This document shows positions 35,230 through 47,304 of a stretch of DNA of 64,000 nucleotides, piece after piece. Origin of the DNA: Caprella mutica. Taxonomy: Eukaryota > Arthropoda > Malacostraca > Amphipoda > Caprellidae. A program made the translations under genes and the position numbers. Every line of letters begins with the position of its first letter. Position 1 is the stretch's first letter. The stretch lies in assembly GCA_947561585.1 (NCBI GenBank), contig CANNZV010000516.1, forward strand, positions 62,001-126,000, read 5' to 3'. The notes beneath the pieces were generated by a model. It worked only from the letters and a program-made list of their open reading frames with translations, was not told the DNA's origin and made no database searches.

Positions 35230-35415
35230 TGTCCAATCATATAAGAAAAAAAAATTATATATTTTTCTCTGTACTAGGCAATAAATTCCTAGTTTCCTAT
35301 CATACATATAAGAATAAAAAACAGTTAATTTAACATTTTAGCTGAAAATATTTATATAGTTTTTTCATACATATGATCGAAAATGTGAAAATACTCGCTA
35401 GTTTAGAGCTTACTC
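35230..35415. mobile_element. Family A MITE, rearranged partial copy
   Basis: CAATCATATAAGAAAAAA occurs near 35,235. A right arm (CATATGATCGAAAATGTGAA ending GCTTACTC) lies at 35,370-35,415. The outer left arm is lost. Confidence 0.5.
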
Positions 35416-35660
35416 TAAAATATAAACCTATATACCCGGTTGAAAGTTATGGTGGGGCCATAGAGTGCCCACCATACGTTAGGCCTCAAAGATCACTGTA
35501 TACACACTACATAGCCATCACAAGTAGTACAGAGATGGCAGTACATTCTGCACTACCACTTATCAGCATGTTATTCCAAGGAATATGTTTGTGCAGTGGT
35601 ACAATAGTTGTGTCAGAGGCTGTCCAACACTGTGACATAATCAGCTGAGGGAGAGAGAGA
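35416..35660. other. Balanced-composition block, possible dispersed repeat
   Basis: From 35,440 to 35,650 the sequence is far less AT-rich and open for about 90 codons on the plus strand, with no recognised domain. The frame begins inside the preceding MITE arm, so its start is not real. It ends next to a short GA run. This could be part of a transposon or an untranslated exon. Confidence 0.25.
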
Positions 35661-35720
35661 GAGAGTGGTTGTGATAGTTGTAGCTTTAGTTGGTAATTCT
35701 AGTTATTGTAGTAGCTCTAA

Positions 35721-35790
35721 GGTAAGCTCCGAGTTATTATACCGTTCTACATTTTCGATCATGTAAGAAAATATTAAATAAATTATGTAT
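35721..35790 (+). mobile_element. Family A MITE, left arm abutting the 34-bp array
   Basis: GGTAAGCTCCGAGTTATTAT and ACATTTTCGATCATGTAAGA match the left arm. Instead of a right arm, the 34-bp array starts about 20 bp later. Confidence 0.65.
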
Positions 35791-35805
35791 TTTTTTCTGA
35801 TATGA

Positions 35806-37716
35806 ATTGCATGATACAGTATACTGAAAAGATCCTTCCTAGCCACTACACGGTACACTGAAAAGATCCTTCCTAGCCACTACACGGTACACTGAAAAGA
35901 TCCTTCCTAGCCACTACACGGTACACTGAAAAGATCCTTCCTGGCCACTACATGGTACACTGAAAAGATCCTTCCTAGCCACTACACGGTACACTGAAAA
36001 GATCCTTCCTAGCCACTACACGGTACACTGAAAAGATCCTTCCTAGCCACTACACGGTACACTGAAAAGATCCTTCCTAGCCACTACACGGTACACTGAA
36101 AAGATCCTTCCTAGCCACTACACGGTACACTGAAAAGATCCTTCCTAGCCACTACACGGTACACTGAAAAGATCCTTCCTAGCCACTACACGGTACACTG
36201 AAAAGATCCTTCCTAGCCACTACACGGTACACTGAAAAGATCCTTCCTAGCCACTACACGGTACACTGAAAAGATCCTTCCTAGCCACTACACGGTACAC
36301 TGAAAAGATCCTTCCTAGCCACTACACGATACATTGAAAAGATCCTTCCTAGCCACTACACGGTACACTGAAAAGATCCTTCCTAGCCACTACACGGTAC
36401 ACTGAAAAGATCCTTCTTAGCCACTACACGATACATTGAAAAGATCCTTCCTAGCCACTACACGGTACACTGAAAATATCCTTCCTAGCCACTACACGGT
36501 ACACTGAAAAGATCCTTCCTAGCCACTACACGGTACACTGAAAAGATCCTTCCTAGCCACTACACGGTACACTGAAAAGATCCTTCCTAGCCACTACACG
36601 GTACACTGAAAAGATCCTTCCTAGCCACTACACGGTACACTGAAAAGATCCTTCCTAGCCACTAAACGGTACACTGAAAAGATCCTTCCTAGCCACTACA
36701 CGGTACACTGAAAAGATCCTTCCTAGCCACTACACGGTACACTGAAAAGATCCTTCCTAGCCACTACACGGTACACTGAAAAGATCCTTCCTAGCCACTA
36801 CACGGTACACTGAAAAGATCCTTCCTAGCCACTACACGATACATTGAAAAGATCCTTCCTAGCCACTACACGGTACACTGAAAAGATCCTTCCTAGCCAC
36901 TACACGGTACACTGAAAAGATCCTTCCTAGCCACTACACGATACATTGAAAAGATCCTTCCTAGCCACTACACGGTACACTGAAAAGATCCTTCCTAGCC
37001 ACTACACGGTACACTGAAAAGATCCTTCCTAGCCACTACACGGTACACTGAAAAGATCCTTCCTAGCCACTACACGGTACACTGAAAAGATCCTTCCTAG
37101 CCACTACACGGTACACTGAAAAGATCCTTCCTAGCCACTACACGGTACACTGAAAAGATCCTTCCTAGTCACTACACGGTACACTGAAAAGATCCTTCCT
37201 AGCCACTACACGGTACACTGAAAAGATCCTTCCTAGCCACTACACGGTACACTGAAAAGATCCTTCCTAGCCACTACACGATACATTGAAAAGATCCTTC
37301 CTAGCCACTACACGGTACACTGAAAAGATCCTTCCTAGCCACTACACGGTACACTGAAAAGATCCTTCCTAGCCACTACACGATACATTGAAAAGATCCT
37401 TCCTAGCCACTACACGGTACACTGAAAAGATCCTTCCTAGCCACTACACGGTACACTGAAAAGATCCTTCCTAGCCACTACACGGTACACTGAAAAGATC
37501 CTTCCTAGCCACTACACGGTACACTGAAAAGATCCTTCCTAGTCACTACACGGTACACTGAAACGATCCTTCCTAGCCACTACACGGTACACTGAAAAGA
37601 TCCTTCCTAGCCACTACACGGTACACTGAAAAGATCCTTCCTAGTCACTACACGGTACACCGAAAAGATCCTTCCTAGCCACTACACGGTACACTGAAAA
37701 GATCCTTCCTAGTCAC
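35806..37716. repeat. 34-bp minisatellite, about 56 copies with higher-order variants
   Basis: The unit is ACTACACGGTACACTGAAAA then GATCCTTCCTAGCC. A double variant, CGATACATTG, occurs at units starting 36,321, 36,423, 36,831, 36,933, 37,273 and 37,375. These form three pairs with 102-bp spacing, offset by 510 and 442 bp, which shows block duplication inside the array. Confidence 0.98.
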
Positions 37717-37721
37717 TTCCT

Positions 37722-37754
37722 ATAGCAAGTTAAACATATTTTTTAACTTGCTAT
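37722..37754. repeat. Perfect 13-bp hairpin between two arrays
   Basis: ATAGCAAGTTAAA (37,722-37,734) and its exact complement (37,742-37,754) flank a 7-base loop. It is the only sequence between the 34-bp and 17-bp arrays. Confidence 0.9.
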
Positions 37755-38567
37755 TGGCTACTGTGTCCTATTGGCTACTGTGTCCTAATGGCTACTGTGT
37801 CCTATTGGCTACTGTGTCCTATTGGCTACTGTGTCCTATTGGCTACTGTGTCCTAATGGCTACTCTATCCTATTCGTTACTGTGTCCTATTGGCTACTGT
37901 GTCCTATTGGCTACTGTGTCCTATTGGCTACTCTATCCTATTCGTTACTGTGTCCTATTGGCTACTCTGTCCTATTCGCTATTGTGTCCTATTGGCTACT
38001 CTGTCCTATTGACTCCTGTGTCCTATTGGCTACTCTGTCCCATTGGCTACTGTATCCTATTGGCTACTGTGTCCTATTAGCCACTCTGTCCCATTGGCTC
38101 TTCTTCCTATTGACTCCTGTGTCCTATTGGCTACTGTGTCCTATTGCCTACTGTGTCCTATTAGTAACTCTGTCCCATTGGCTCTTCTGTCCTATTGACT
38201 CCTGTGTCCTATTGGCTACTGTGTCCTATTAGCCACTCTGTCCCATTGGCTCTTCTGTCCTATTGACTCCTGTGTCCTATTGGCTACTGTGTCCTATTGG
38301 CTACTGCGTCCTATTAGCCACTCTGTCCCATTGGCTCTTCTGTCCTATTGACTCCTGTGTCCTATTGGCTATTGTGTCCTATTGGCTACTGTGTCCTATT
38401 AGCCACTCTGTCCCATTGGCTCTTCTGTCCTATTGACTCCTGTGTCCTGTCTTATATTTTACCCTGACTCCTGTGTCCTATTGACTCCTGTGTCCCATTG
38501 GCTACTATGTCCTATTGACTCCTATTGACTCCTGACTCCTGTGTCCTATCTTACATTTTACCCTGAC
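37746..38567. repeat. 17-bp minisatellite CTATTGGCTACTGTGTC, about 48 copies
   Basis: Units vary at GGCTACTG/GACTCCTG/AGCCACTC. From 38,080 a larger block (CTATTAGCCACTCTGTCCC then ATTGGCTCTTCT) repeats four to five times. The right arm of the hairpin runs directly into the first unit. Confidence 0.94.
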
Positions 38568-39150
38568 TCAGATCTGGTAGAATGACTCACAGAAAATCAG
38601 TCGGCATTTGAAGTTTAGCAAATTTAGTTAGAGTTCCTCTTGGTCCGAACCAAAATGTTATTTCACCTCCAGTGTAAATAGAAAAGATTCTCCTAAATTT
38701 TCATCGTCACCACTAAAGGGCTATTGCTGATGGAATGCTTTTGATGGAATATATCGTAGATGGCGAGGGTAATAATTAACATAGATGTTATATACTGAAA
38801 TAGGGTTAGTTTAAGTCACTTTGAAGGTAGTTAACAGTAGGCCACATGTTAAAAAAACATTTGTCTCGTTGCACTATTTGTTAAAGGTTTTTTTATATTT
38901 ATTTTCACTCTTTACTTCAATAGATTTATCATGCGAAATATGTATGTTCATCTGATAAATAATTGAAAGAATTTAATGGATGTATGATATTTTCATCGCT
39001 AGAGAATCCTTTATCGTTACCGATACCATCAAAACTGCCAATAGTATTTCTATAACGATAATATCGCATTCACAAAATAATTTTGCCTATACGATTATTT
39101 ATTGTCTGTCAAAAAATGATCATCAGTTTTAAGAAACTAATTGCCCTTTT
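38568..39150. other. Unique AT-rich sequence
   Basis: Nothing recognised. Confidence 0.4.
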
Positions 39151-39200
39151 ATGGTAGACTATATTTTTTTCACTACGAGGCTACTTCCTTACTCATCTTT
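39151..39200 (-). mobile_element. Family C MITE, half copy
   Basis: ATGGTAGACTATATT, then GAGGCTACTTCCTTACTCA, matches the complement of 17,150-17,200. Confidence 0.5.
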
Positions 39201-39539
39201 GAAAAGGTTGACTCCTTGCTGACTCAGAAATTGGAGTTAAATGATCAGGAACTAAAATAAAAGCACTTTTTGGATAAAAGCTCCGTTTTATTTTTTATTT
39301 AATAATATAGCAAAAACAACTTATTTAATTTAAAGTATTTCTTATCTAAGCTGATAGTGTTATCTAAGATATCATTTAGAATCTTAGATAATATATCTAC
39401 ATGTTCATTCATTCTTAATAACACCGAGGGAAGGTTCACTGCTATATCTCTCTCTCTCTCTCGCTCTCTCTCTCTCTCCAGACTTGTTACAGAATGTACC
39501 GTCCAAGAAAAGGTATAAAAAGTGTGTGATTAGTGCCTA
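39201..39539. other. AT-rich sequence with a (TC)n microsatellite
   Basis: CT/TC dinucleotides fill 39,449-39,479 with one GC interruption. Nothing else recognised. Confidence 0.7.
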
Positions 39540-39882
39540 GGGTAAGTTATGAGTAATCGGACGGTTGCATATTTCCGATCATATAAGAAAATGATGTATT
39601 TAACTCGTGTTTAATTCGTAGTCGTATCCATGATACCTGCATTCAGGTTTCATGGATACGAATATTCATAATACGAATATCCATGATAATAGTATCCATG
39701 TTACTAGTATCCATGATACGAATATACATGGTACTTGGTTGTCGGTATCATGGATGCGAGTATATCAGTCATTAAAATTCAATCGTGATTATAGTATCAT
39801 GGATACGATTCTAAATTTAGTTTATGATTTTCTCTCTAATATGATCGAAAAAGTAGAACTGTTCCATAACTTGAAACTTACC
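39540..39882. mobile_element. Family A MITE with expanded internal cassette, TA-flanked
   Basis: GGGTAAGTTATGAGTAATCG on the left and GATCGAAAAAGTAGAACTGT ending GAAACTTACC on the right, with TA outside both. Inside, the cassette has expanded (39,626-39,810) into repeated TATCCATGATAC/GTATCATGGATAC words, so this copy is about twice the usual length. Confidence 0.82.
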
Positions 39883-40302
39883 TACTCCGTTCGTATTTAT
39901 TACTCTGGCTCTTTTCCAACATTATGAAGCATAAGCCTCGCCAGTTCTCATATCCAAACCGATAACTGTCAACAGATTAGTAAATACTAACCTCTCTATT
40001 GGATTTGCTGTGAATTTCAACGCTAATTACTCTATTGTAGATATTTGCTATCATTTTTTAAGACGTTACCACTTACTATTTTGCTTAAACTTTGTTATGT
40101 TAATTAATATCTTAAATCGCTATTAACTTCCAGGTGGTAAAATGTAATCTGCCACATGCTTTCGATCGATGACTATAATTTATCGTGATTTGTCGGACAT
40201 TAATGTCAGAAAATTATGATACTTTAGCTTACAATATAATAAATATTTACCGTAAGTGATAATATTAGACGATATGCTGGTTATGAATTTTTCAGAGTGT
40301 GT
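39883..40302. other. AT-rich sequence
   Basis: Nothing recognised. Confidence 0.4.
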
Positions 40303-40568
40303 TCACCTCTCCTTCACTCACCACTCTCCACTCACCACTCTTCACTCACCACTCTCCACTCTTCACTCTCCACTCACCACTCTCCACTCACCACTCACAA
40401 CTCTTCACTCACCACTCTTCACTCACCACTTTCCACTGACCACTTTCCACTCTTCACTCTTCACTCACCACTCTTCACTCACCACTCTCCACTCTCCACT
40501 CACAACTCTTCACTCACTACTCTCCACTCACCACTCTCCACTCACCACTCTTCACTCACCACTCACTA
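40303..40568. repeat. 7-bp minisatellite (ACTCACC / ACTCTCC / ACTCTTC)
   Basis: About 38 heptamers of three types mix without a fixed order. Plus strand almost lacks G. Open frames here (SPLTTLH peptides) are artefacts. Confidence 0.93.
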
Positions 40569-41811
40569 ATTGGCAATGATGGTGTTGGTTTCATTCTATT
40601 TCTTTATACAATCCAATTCCATTCCCAATCACACCTCCGCCTCCCGTCCACCTGTTAACTCTACAACTGATATTTTTACCCCACCCCCCCCCCTTCTCTC
40701 GAATATCACCTGGTAACGAGCTGTCGATGTGTGTACCTACTATGCATTGTTTGACAATTGAAATTATTCTGAAAAAAATTAAATTATTCTGAAAAAGTTG
40801 AAATTATGCCAAAAAACTTCAATTTATGTAATAAAATTGAAATTGAAAATTAAAAATATGAGAAATGCTGGGAATATTCCGAATGGTTAGACTGTTCATC
40901 AAAATATTTATCTATACTAATAATTTCCCTCGTGTGTTTATTTATTTATATATTTATTTATCTATTTGGTGTCCGCTTTTACACGACGGGTATTCAACAT
41001 GAAGAATGTAACTATGATACGCATGCACGAGAATATATTGATATGAAATTTGAATTCCCCCGTTTTTATTCAATTTTTAAATGTTCTTATCTATGAAAAA
41101 ACGATCAGTTTATGCAGAAAAATGAAATTTATATGAATTCACTAAAAAAAACAAGAACGGGTAATAAATTACTATTGAAGACCCGTTATTTTTAACGGGC
41201 AAATACACCAGTCTATTAATATTCATTATAATATTTTTAACTATAATTGGTATCAACGATACGATACATTCAGATGTCATGGATACGGATCAAAATAACG
41301 AGCAAACCTATAAATCAGAACTTCTCTATTATACCTACGATAACTAAAGTCTTAAGCCTACGAATGCAACTGATAAATAGATTACTATTCTCTTGTGTTT
41401 TATTCTTATTCTTTCTAATGCAATTAATAACAATCATGTTATTCACATTTTTACCCTCTCTAAATATTACTATTGAAGGTAACTTTTCTCGTTCGAATTA
41501 ATTAAATGTTAAACGTAATACCATTACTCTTTATTAATTTATTACAATGTTCATATTTATTATTATAATGGAATAATATTATTCACAGCCTTTAAATGAA
41601 AGCATTTGAAATAATGAATTGGAATATTTCTTCTATCGGTTTGATAGGAAAATATATACAGTATATTTATATATATAAATATATCAGGTTATATATTTGT
41701 TGTACTATTGAAGAAATTGTGAACGCAAATTTTATGATTATTTGTTTGTTTGTTTTTCATTTCGTTGATTTTTATTCTTTGTGACAGTGACCAACTCTTT
41801 CCATAGGATCA
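40569..41811. other. AT-rich sequence with a C run
   Basis: A run of 10 C lies at 40,684-40,693. At 41,249-41,287 a lone diverged copy of the GGTATCNANGATAC cassette appears (TGGTATCAACGATACG, GTCATGGATACG) with no recognised MITE arms. No gene recognised. Confidence 0.45.
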
Positions 41812-43531
41812 CCTGTACAATCTGCACCCCAATTATTTCACTCCTGTACAATTCGCACCCCAATGATTTCACTCCTGTACAATCTGCACCCCAATGATTT
41901 CACTCCTGTACAATCTGCACCCCAATGATTTCACTCCTGTACAATCTACACCCCCAATGATTTCACTCCTGTACAATCCACACCTCAATGATTTCACTCC
42001 TGTACAATCCACACCCCAATGATTTCACTCCTGTACAATCCACACCTCAATGATTTCACTCCTGTACAATCCACACCTCAATGATTTCACTCCTGTACAA
42101 TCCACACCCCAATTATTTCACTCCTGTACAATCTGCACCCCAATTATTTCACTCCTGTACAATCTGCACCCCAATGATTTCACTCCTGTACAATCTGCAC
42201 CCCAATGATTTCACTCCTGTACAATCCACACCCCAATGATTTCACTCCTGTACAATCCACACCTCAATGATTTCACTCCTGTACAATCCACACCTCAATG
42301 ATTTCACTCCTGTACAATCCACACCCCAATTATTTCACTCCTGTACAATCTGCACCCCAATTATTTCACTCCTGTACAATCTGCACCCCAATTATTTCAC
42401 TCCTGTACAATTCACACCCCAATGATTTCACTCCTGTACAATCCACACCCCAATGATTTCACTCCTGTACAATTCACACCTCAATGATTTCACTCCTGTA
42501 CAATCCACACCCCAAATATTTCACTCCTGTACAATCTGCACCCAATTATTTCACCCCTGTACAATCTGCACCCCATTGATTTCACTCCTGTACAATCCAC
42601 ACCCCAATTATTTCACTCCTGTACAATCTGCACCCCAATTATTTCACTCCTGTACAATCTGCACCCCAATTATTTCACTCCTGTACAATCCACACCCCAA
42701 TGATTTCACTCCTGTACAATCCACACCTCAATGATTTCACTCCTGTACAATCTGCACCCCAATGATTTCACTCCTGTACAATCTGCACCCCAATGATTTC
42801 ACTCCTGGACAATCTGCACCCCAATGATTTCACTCCTGTACAATCCACACCCCAATGATTTCACTCCTGTACAATTCACACCCCAATGATTTCACTCCTG
42901 TACAATCCACACCCCAATGATTTCACTCCTGTACAATTCACACCTCAATGATTTCACTCCTGTACAATCCACACCCCAAATATTTCACTCCTGTACAATC
43001 TGCACCCAATTATTTCACCCCTGTACAATCTGCACCCCATTGATTTCACTCCTGTACAATCCACACCCCAATTATTTCACTCCTGTACAATCTGCACCCC
43101 AATTATTTCACTCCTGTACAATCTGCACCCCAATTATTTCACTCCTGTACAATCTGCACCCCAATTATTTCACTCCTGTACAATCCACACCCCAATGATT
43201 TCACTCCTGTACAATCCACACCTCAATGATTTCACTCCTGTACAATCTGCACCCCAATGATTTCACTCCTGTACAATCCACACCCCAATGATTTCACTCC
43301 TGTACAATCTGCACCCCAATGATTTCACTCCTGTACAATCTGCACCCCAATGATTTCACTCCTGGACAATCTGCACCCCAATGATTTCACTCCTGTACAA
43401 TCCACACCCCAATGATTTCACTCCTGTACAATCCACACCCCAATGATTTCACTTCTGTACAATCCACACCCCAATGATTTCACTCCTGTACAATCCACAC
43501 CCCAATGATTTCACTCCTGTACAATCCACAC
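41812..43531. repeat. 31-bp minisatellite, about 55 copies, with a 464-bp duplication
   Basis: The unit is AATGATTTCACTCCTGTACA then ATCCACACCCC, with variants TCTGCACCCC, TTATTTC and CACCTC. The block starting at 42,453 recurs 464 bp later at 42,917, including a rare 30-bp unit (CTGCACCCAATT), so about 15 units were duplicated together. Confidence 0.97.
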
Positions 43532-43931
43532 ACCACACTGGACTATGGTGCCGATTATACAGGTGATCCTTTCAGTATGTAGACTGCAGGTTCTTATTTA
43601 CCTTGTGGTTTATTTTAAGGAAAATCTAATGAATAAATTATGGAAATAATTTCCTCGGATCACATTTTAAAGGGAATAATTTTTTTTCTACTGAAGTCAC
43701 CAGAATTATTATTTCAAAATAATACATTATTTTCTTTTAATTTATTATATGTTTCCACCTTCGTATTAAATTAACTTTACCTATTCATTGAATTCGAAAA
43801 TATTTTAAAAACAGTTAAATTTGAATGAATAAATAAATATTTTCCTTTTTTCCCCCAATTTTCAAGAGAAATTCATAGTTTATTAATTTTTATCTTCATT
43901 AAATGATTATGATTGTATCATTTTAATATAT
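43532..43931. other. AT-rich sequence
   Basis: Nothing recognised. Confidence 0.4.
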
Positions 43932-44846
43932 TACTGATATCTCTTATCACGATGATATAGTACTGATATCTCTTATCACTATGATATAGTACTGATATCT
44001 CTTATCACTATGATATAGTACTGATATCTCTTATCACTATGATATAGTACTGATATCTTTTATCACGATGATATAGTACTGATATCTTTTATCACTATGA
44101 TATAGTACTGATATCTCTTATCACTATGATATAGTACTGATATCTCTTATCACTATGATATAGTACTGATATCTCTTATCACTATGATATAGTACTGATA
44201 TCTCTTATCACTTTGATATAGTACTGATATCTCTTATCACTATGATATAGTACTGATATCTCTTATCACTATGATATAGTACTGATTTCTCTTATCACTA
44301 TGATATAGTACTGATATCTCTTATCACTATGATATAGTACTGATATCTCTTATCACTATGATATAGTACTGATATCTCTTATCACTATGATATAGTACTG
44401 ATATCTCTTATCACTATGATATAGTACTGATATCTCTTATCACTATGATATAGTACTGATATCTCTTATCACTATGATATAGTACTGATATCTCTTATCA
44501 CTATGATATAGTACTGATATCTCTTATCACTATGATATAGTACTGATATCTCTTATCACTATGATATAGTACTGATATCTCTTATCACGATGATATAGTA
44601 CTGATATCTCTTATCACTATGATATAGTACTGATATCTCTTATCACGATGATATAGTACTGATATCTCTTATCACTATGATATAGTACTGATATCTCTTA
44701 TCACTATGATATAGTACTGATATCTCTTATCACTATGATATAGTACTGATATCTCTTATCACTATGATATAGTACTGATATCTCTTATCACTATGATATA
44801 GTACTGATATCTCTTATCACTATGATATAGTACTGATATCTGTCAT
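43932..44846. repeat. 29-bp minisatellite, about 31 copies
   Basis: The unit is TACTGATATCTCTTATCACT then ATGATATAG. Very homogeneous; rare variants are CACGATG, TCTTTTATC and GATTTCTC. Confidence 0.97.
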
Positions 44847-45320
44847 CCCTCCAATCATTTGTATCCCATTTTATTTTTATAATAATCCATGTTTTAGATC
44901 GTATCCCAATAACAATACAATTGAAGGCATTTTATTATACACTATTAGTACATATAAATTTCTTACATTCTTTTCAATAAATCTGCCTATATATTATATA
45001 TAAATTGACTTGTAATTAATGGCACATAATCCAAGAAGATTAAATACCAAAATAATAATTTGTTCTCGCTTAATGAGAACCTATAAATCAATAATTCCAA
45101 ATAAACGTACTTAATCATGCAGGATTAACGAATCATTTTATCATTTGATCATTATTATATATGTTTCTGCCCAATTAATTAATGATTTACATTGTTATTT
45201 TTGGCTAATTAGTTACATCATTATAGACTTTTAAATACGTGAAATGATTTTTTTGAATATCCTTTATAATGATTTATGGAGTAAGAACTGTATAGGATAT
45301 AGCTAAAAATACAGTATATT
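44847..45320. other. AT-rich sequence
   Basis: Nothing recognised. Confidence 0.4.
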
Positions 45321-45890
45321 GTGTAGTCACATTCAGTCTCTGTGTAGTCACATTCAGTCTCTGTGTAGTCACATTCAGTCTCTGTGTAGTCACATTCAGT
45401 CTCTGTATAGTCACATTCAGTCTCTGTGTAGTCACATTCAGTCTCTGTGTAGTCACATTCAGTCTCTGTGTAGTCACATTCAGTCTCTGTGTAGTCACAT
45501 TCATTCACTGTGTAGTCACATTCAGTCACAGTGTAGTCACATTCAGTCTCTGTGTAGTCACATTCATTCACTGTGTAGTCACATTCAGTCACAGTGTAGT
45601 CACATTCAGTCTCTGTGTAGTCACATTCAGTCTCTGTGTAGTCACATTCAGTCACTGTGTAGTCACATTCAGTCACTGTGTAGTCACATTCAGTCACAGT
45701 GTAGTCACATTCAGTCACAGTGTAGTCACATTCAGTCTCTGTGTAGTCACATGCATTCAGTCACAGTGTAGTCACATGCATTCAGTCACATTCAGTCACA
45801 GTGTAGTCACATTCAGTCACAGTGTAGTCACATTCAGTCACTGTGTAGTCACATTCAGTCACTGTGTAGTCACATTCAGTCACTGTGTTT
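45321..45890. repeat. 21-bp minisatellite GTAGTCACATTCAGTCTCTGT, about 27 copies
   Basis: Variants are CTCTGT, CACTGT and CACAGT. Six-base insertions near 45,750-45,790 break the phase. Frames CSHIQSL (+) and TECDYTE (-) run through without stops because the period is 21. Confidence 0.96.
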
Positions 45891-46568
45891 CTTATCAGTC
45901 ATCTCTTCATTTCCGTTGGTATATCAGTTCCCACATTGTATTTGGTATTTATTTCGCTACCATACCAGTCATTCTATACAATTGCAGCCTATTAAATAAT
46001 AATAAAATGTATAATTAATTAACTCTCCTTTACGGATTTTAAGTGTGATTCTTATAATTGAAATTATAGTTTTTTCATTTAATTTTCATTTACATTATTA
46101 ATAAATAAATTATGTTCTAGAATTTTTGTTTTTATTATAAATCAATATTGAAATTGAGCATATTCATATTATTTTGATTTATTTTATACAGTTGCTGAAA
46201 ATGAATATTAAAATATTCATAGACTATTTGAAGTAAAATCATGTAAATATTATGTCCCCAAGGCTCAGTTTCAATATAAATCAATAACATGAATTTATTA
46301 CAAGGCATCAAACATATCTCCAATGATTATAATATCAATAACATCAAATAATCAATAGAATTAATCAATAGCAACTCATGTTAGTGTCTGAAACTTGTCA
46401 CTCAAAAGAAGTTCATAATGGCAGGAGAACATGACTAGTGCTATTTACATTTGAAACATGTTTAAACTCGATTCATCAAATAGCATTTATTATACCCTAA
46501 AAAGATTATGCTATACTAAAGTAAATATGAATAAAAAATGATAAATAATAACTTGCCTACTATACTAA
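45891..46568. other. AT-rich sequence
   Basis: Nothing recognised. Confidence 0.4.
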
Positions 46569-46690
46569 AGGGCCGTGCACACGCAGGGTTTTTGAAGTTT
46601 TCCACTAGACTTTTTGCTAAGCTCCTCCTCCTTTTTCCACTAGTTTTTTTTAATTTTATAAGAAAAACGATTTAATTATTATTTTTTTGA
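46569..46690 (+). mobile_element. Family B MITE, left half only
   Basis: GGGCCGTGCACACGCAGG, GACTTTTTGCTAAGCTCCTC and AAGAAAAACGAT match the left half of the element at 301-512. The right arm is replaced by the palindromic cassette that follows. Confidence 0.7.
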
Positions 46691-46742
46691 TTGGTATCCA
46701 TGATACCTGTAGGTATCATGGATTGGTATCATGGATACCAAT
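46691..46742. repeat. Palindromic cassette GGTATCCATGATACC in a family B remnant
   Basis: TTGGTATCCATGATACC, TAGGTATCATGGATTGG and TATCATGGATACCAA: the same palindrome seen inside several family A copies, here with one half repeated. Confidence 0.8.
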
Positions 46743-46978
46743 AAACAAATAAAATACAAATAACAATCTCTAAAACTTCAAACCATTTCTACAAGTCTCC
46801 CTAACTGCTTTTCATCATTTCATCTCCTTGTTATTTTCAATTTTCGTCTTTGAGCGTACAGTGTGAATGCGAACTGTTGTAATTTGCTGCGCCAGCGATA
46901 TGACTTCTAGGTCTGAAATTTAATTAAATGATAACATTTGCTGGACTTCACTGCTGACATGTGGCGAATAAACGGACA
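46743..46978. other. Mixed-composition sequence before an exon candidate
   Basis: From 46,840 the sequence is less AT-rich (GCGCCAGCGATATGACTTC). It may be 5' UTR of the weak candidate that follows. Confidence 0.25.
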
Positions 46979-47021
46979 ATGTTGGCTGCTGAGATTGCGG
47001 AGCAGTCGCTAGTTGGTAAAG
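46979..47021 (+). CDS. Weak first-exon candidate
   Basis: ATG at 46,979 (context GGACAATGT) opens MLAAEIAEQSLVGK and reaches AAG|GTGAGA, a strong donor, after 14 codons plus one base. The composition is more balanced than the flanks. No family is recognised and the exon is short, so chance is quite possible. A family A MITE starts 18 bp after the donor, inside the putative intron. Confidence 0.2.
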
Positions 47022-47038
47022 GTGAGAAAGATGAGGTA

Positions 47039-47181
47039 GGGCATGTTCTGAGTTATTGAACTCTTCCTCATTTGCGATCAATAAAAGTATATAAAAAGTA
47101 TGATTGAATTGTTTCTTTAATTAATATTTCCTTCACACATGGTCGATAATGTGGAATTATCCGATAACTCAAAACTAACCC
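47039..47181. mobile_element. Family A MITE, full copy
   Basis: GGGCATGTTCTGAGTTATTG on the left; GGTCGATAATGTGGAATT and TAACTCAAAACTAACCC on the right. Confidence 0.75.
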
Positions 47182-47304
47182 TTGAGTAAGATTTATCGGT
47201 GATTTTATTCAGTTGAAAATATTGCTGAGTCAGGGATATTAATTATCATATAATTGAAGTACCATCAGTGTCCATAAAATTGTTACTGTAAAATACCGTC
47301 CTTT
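47182..47304. other. AT-rich spacer
   Basis: Nothing recognised. Confidence 0.4.

Noticed and set aside
35373..35648. 91-codon plus-strand frame as a gene
   Set aside because: The start lies in a MITE right arm and no domain is recognised; kept only as an unusual composition block.
35806..37716. CRISPR-like array with 34-bp period
   Set aside because: The whole 34 bp is repeated, with no variable spacers, and the surroundings are those of an animal genome with transposons and splice signals.
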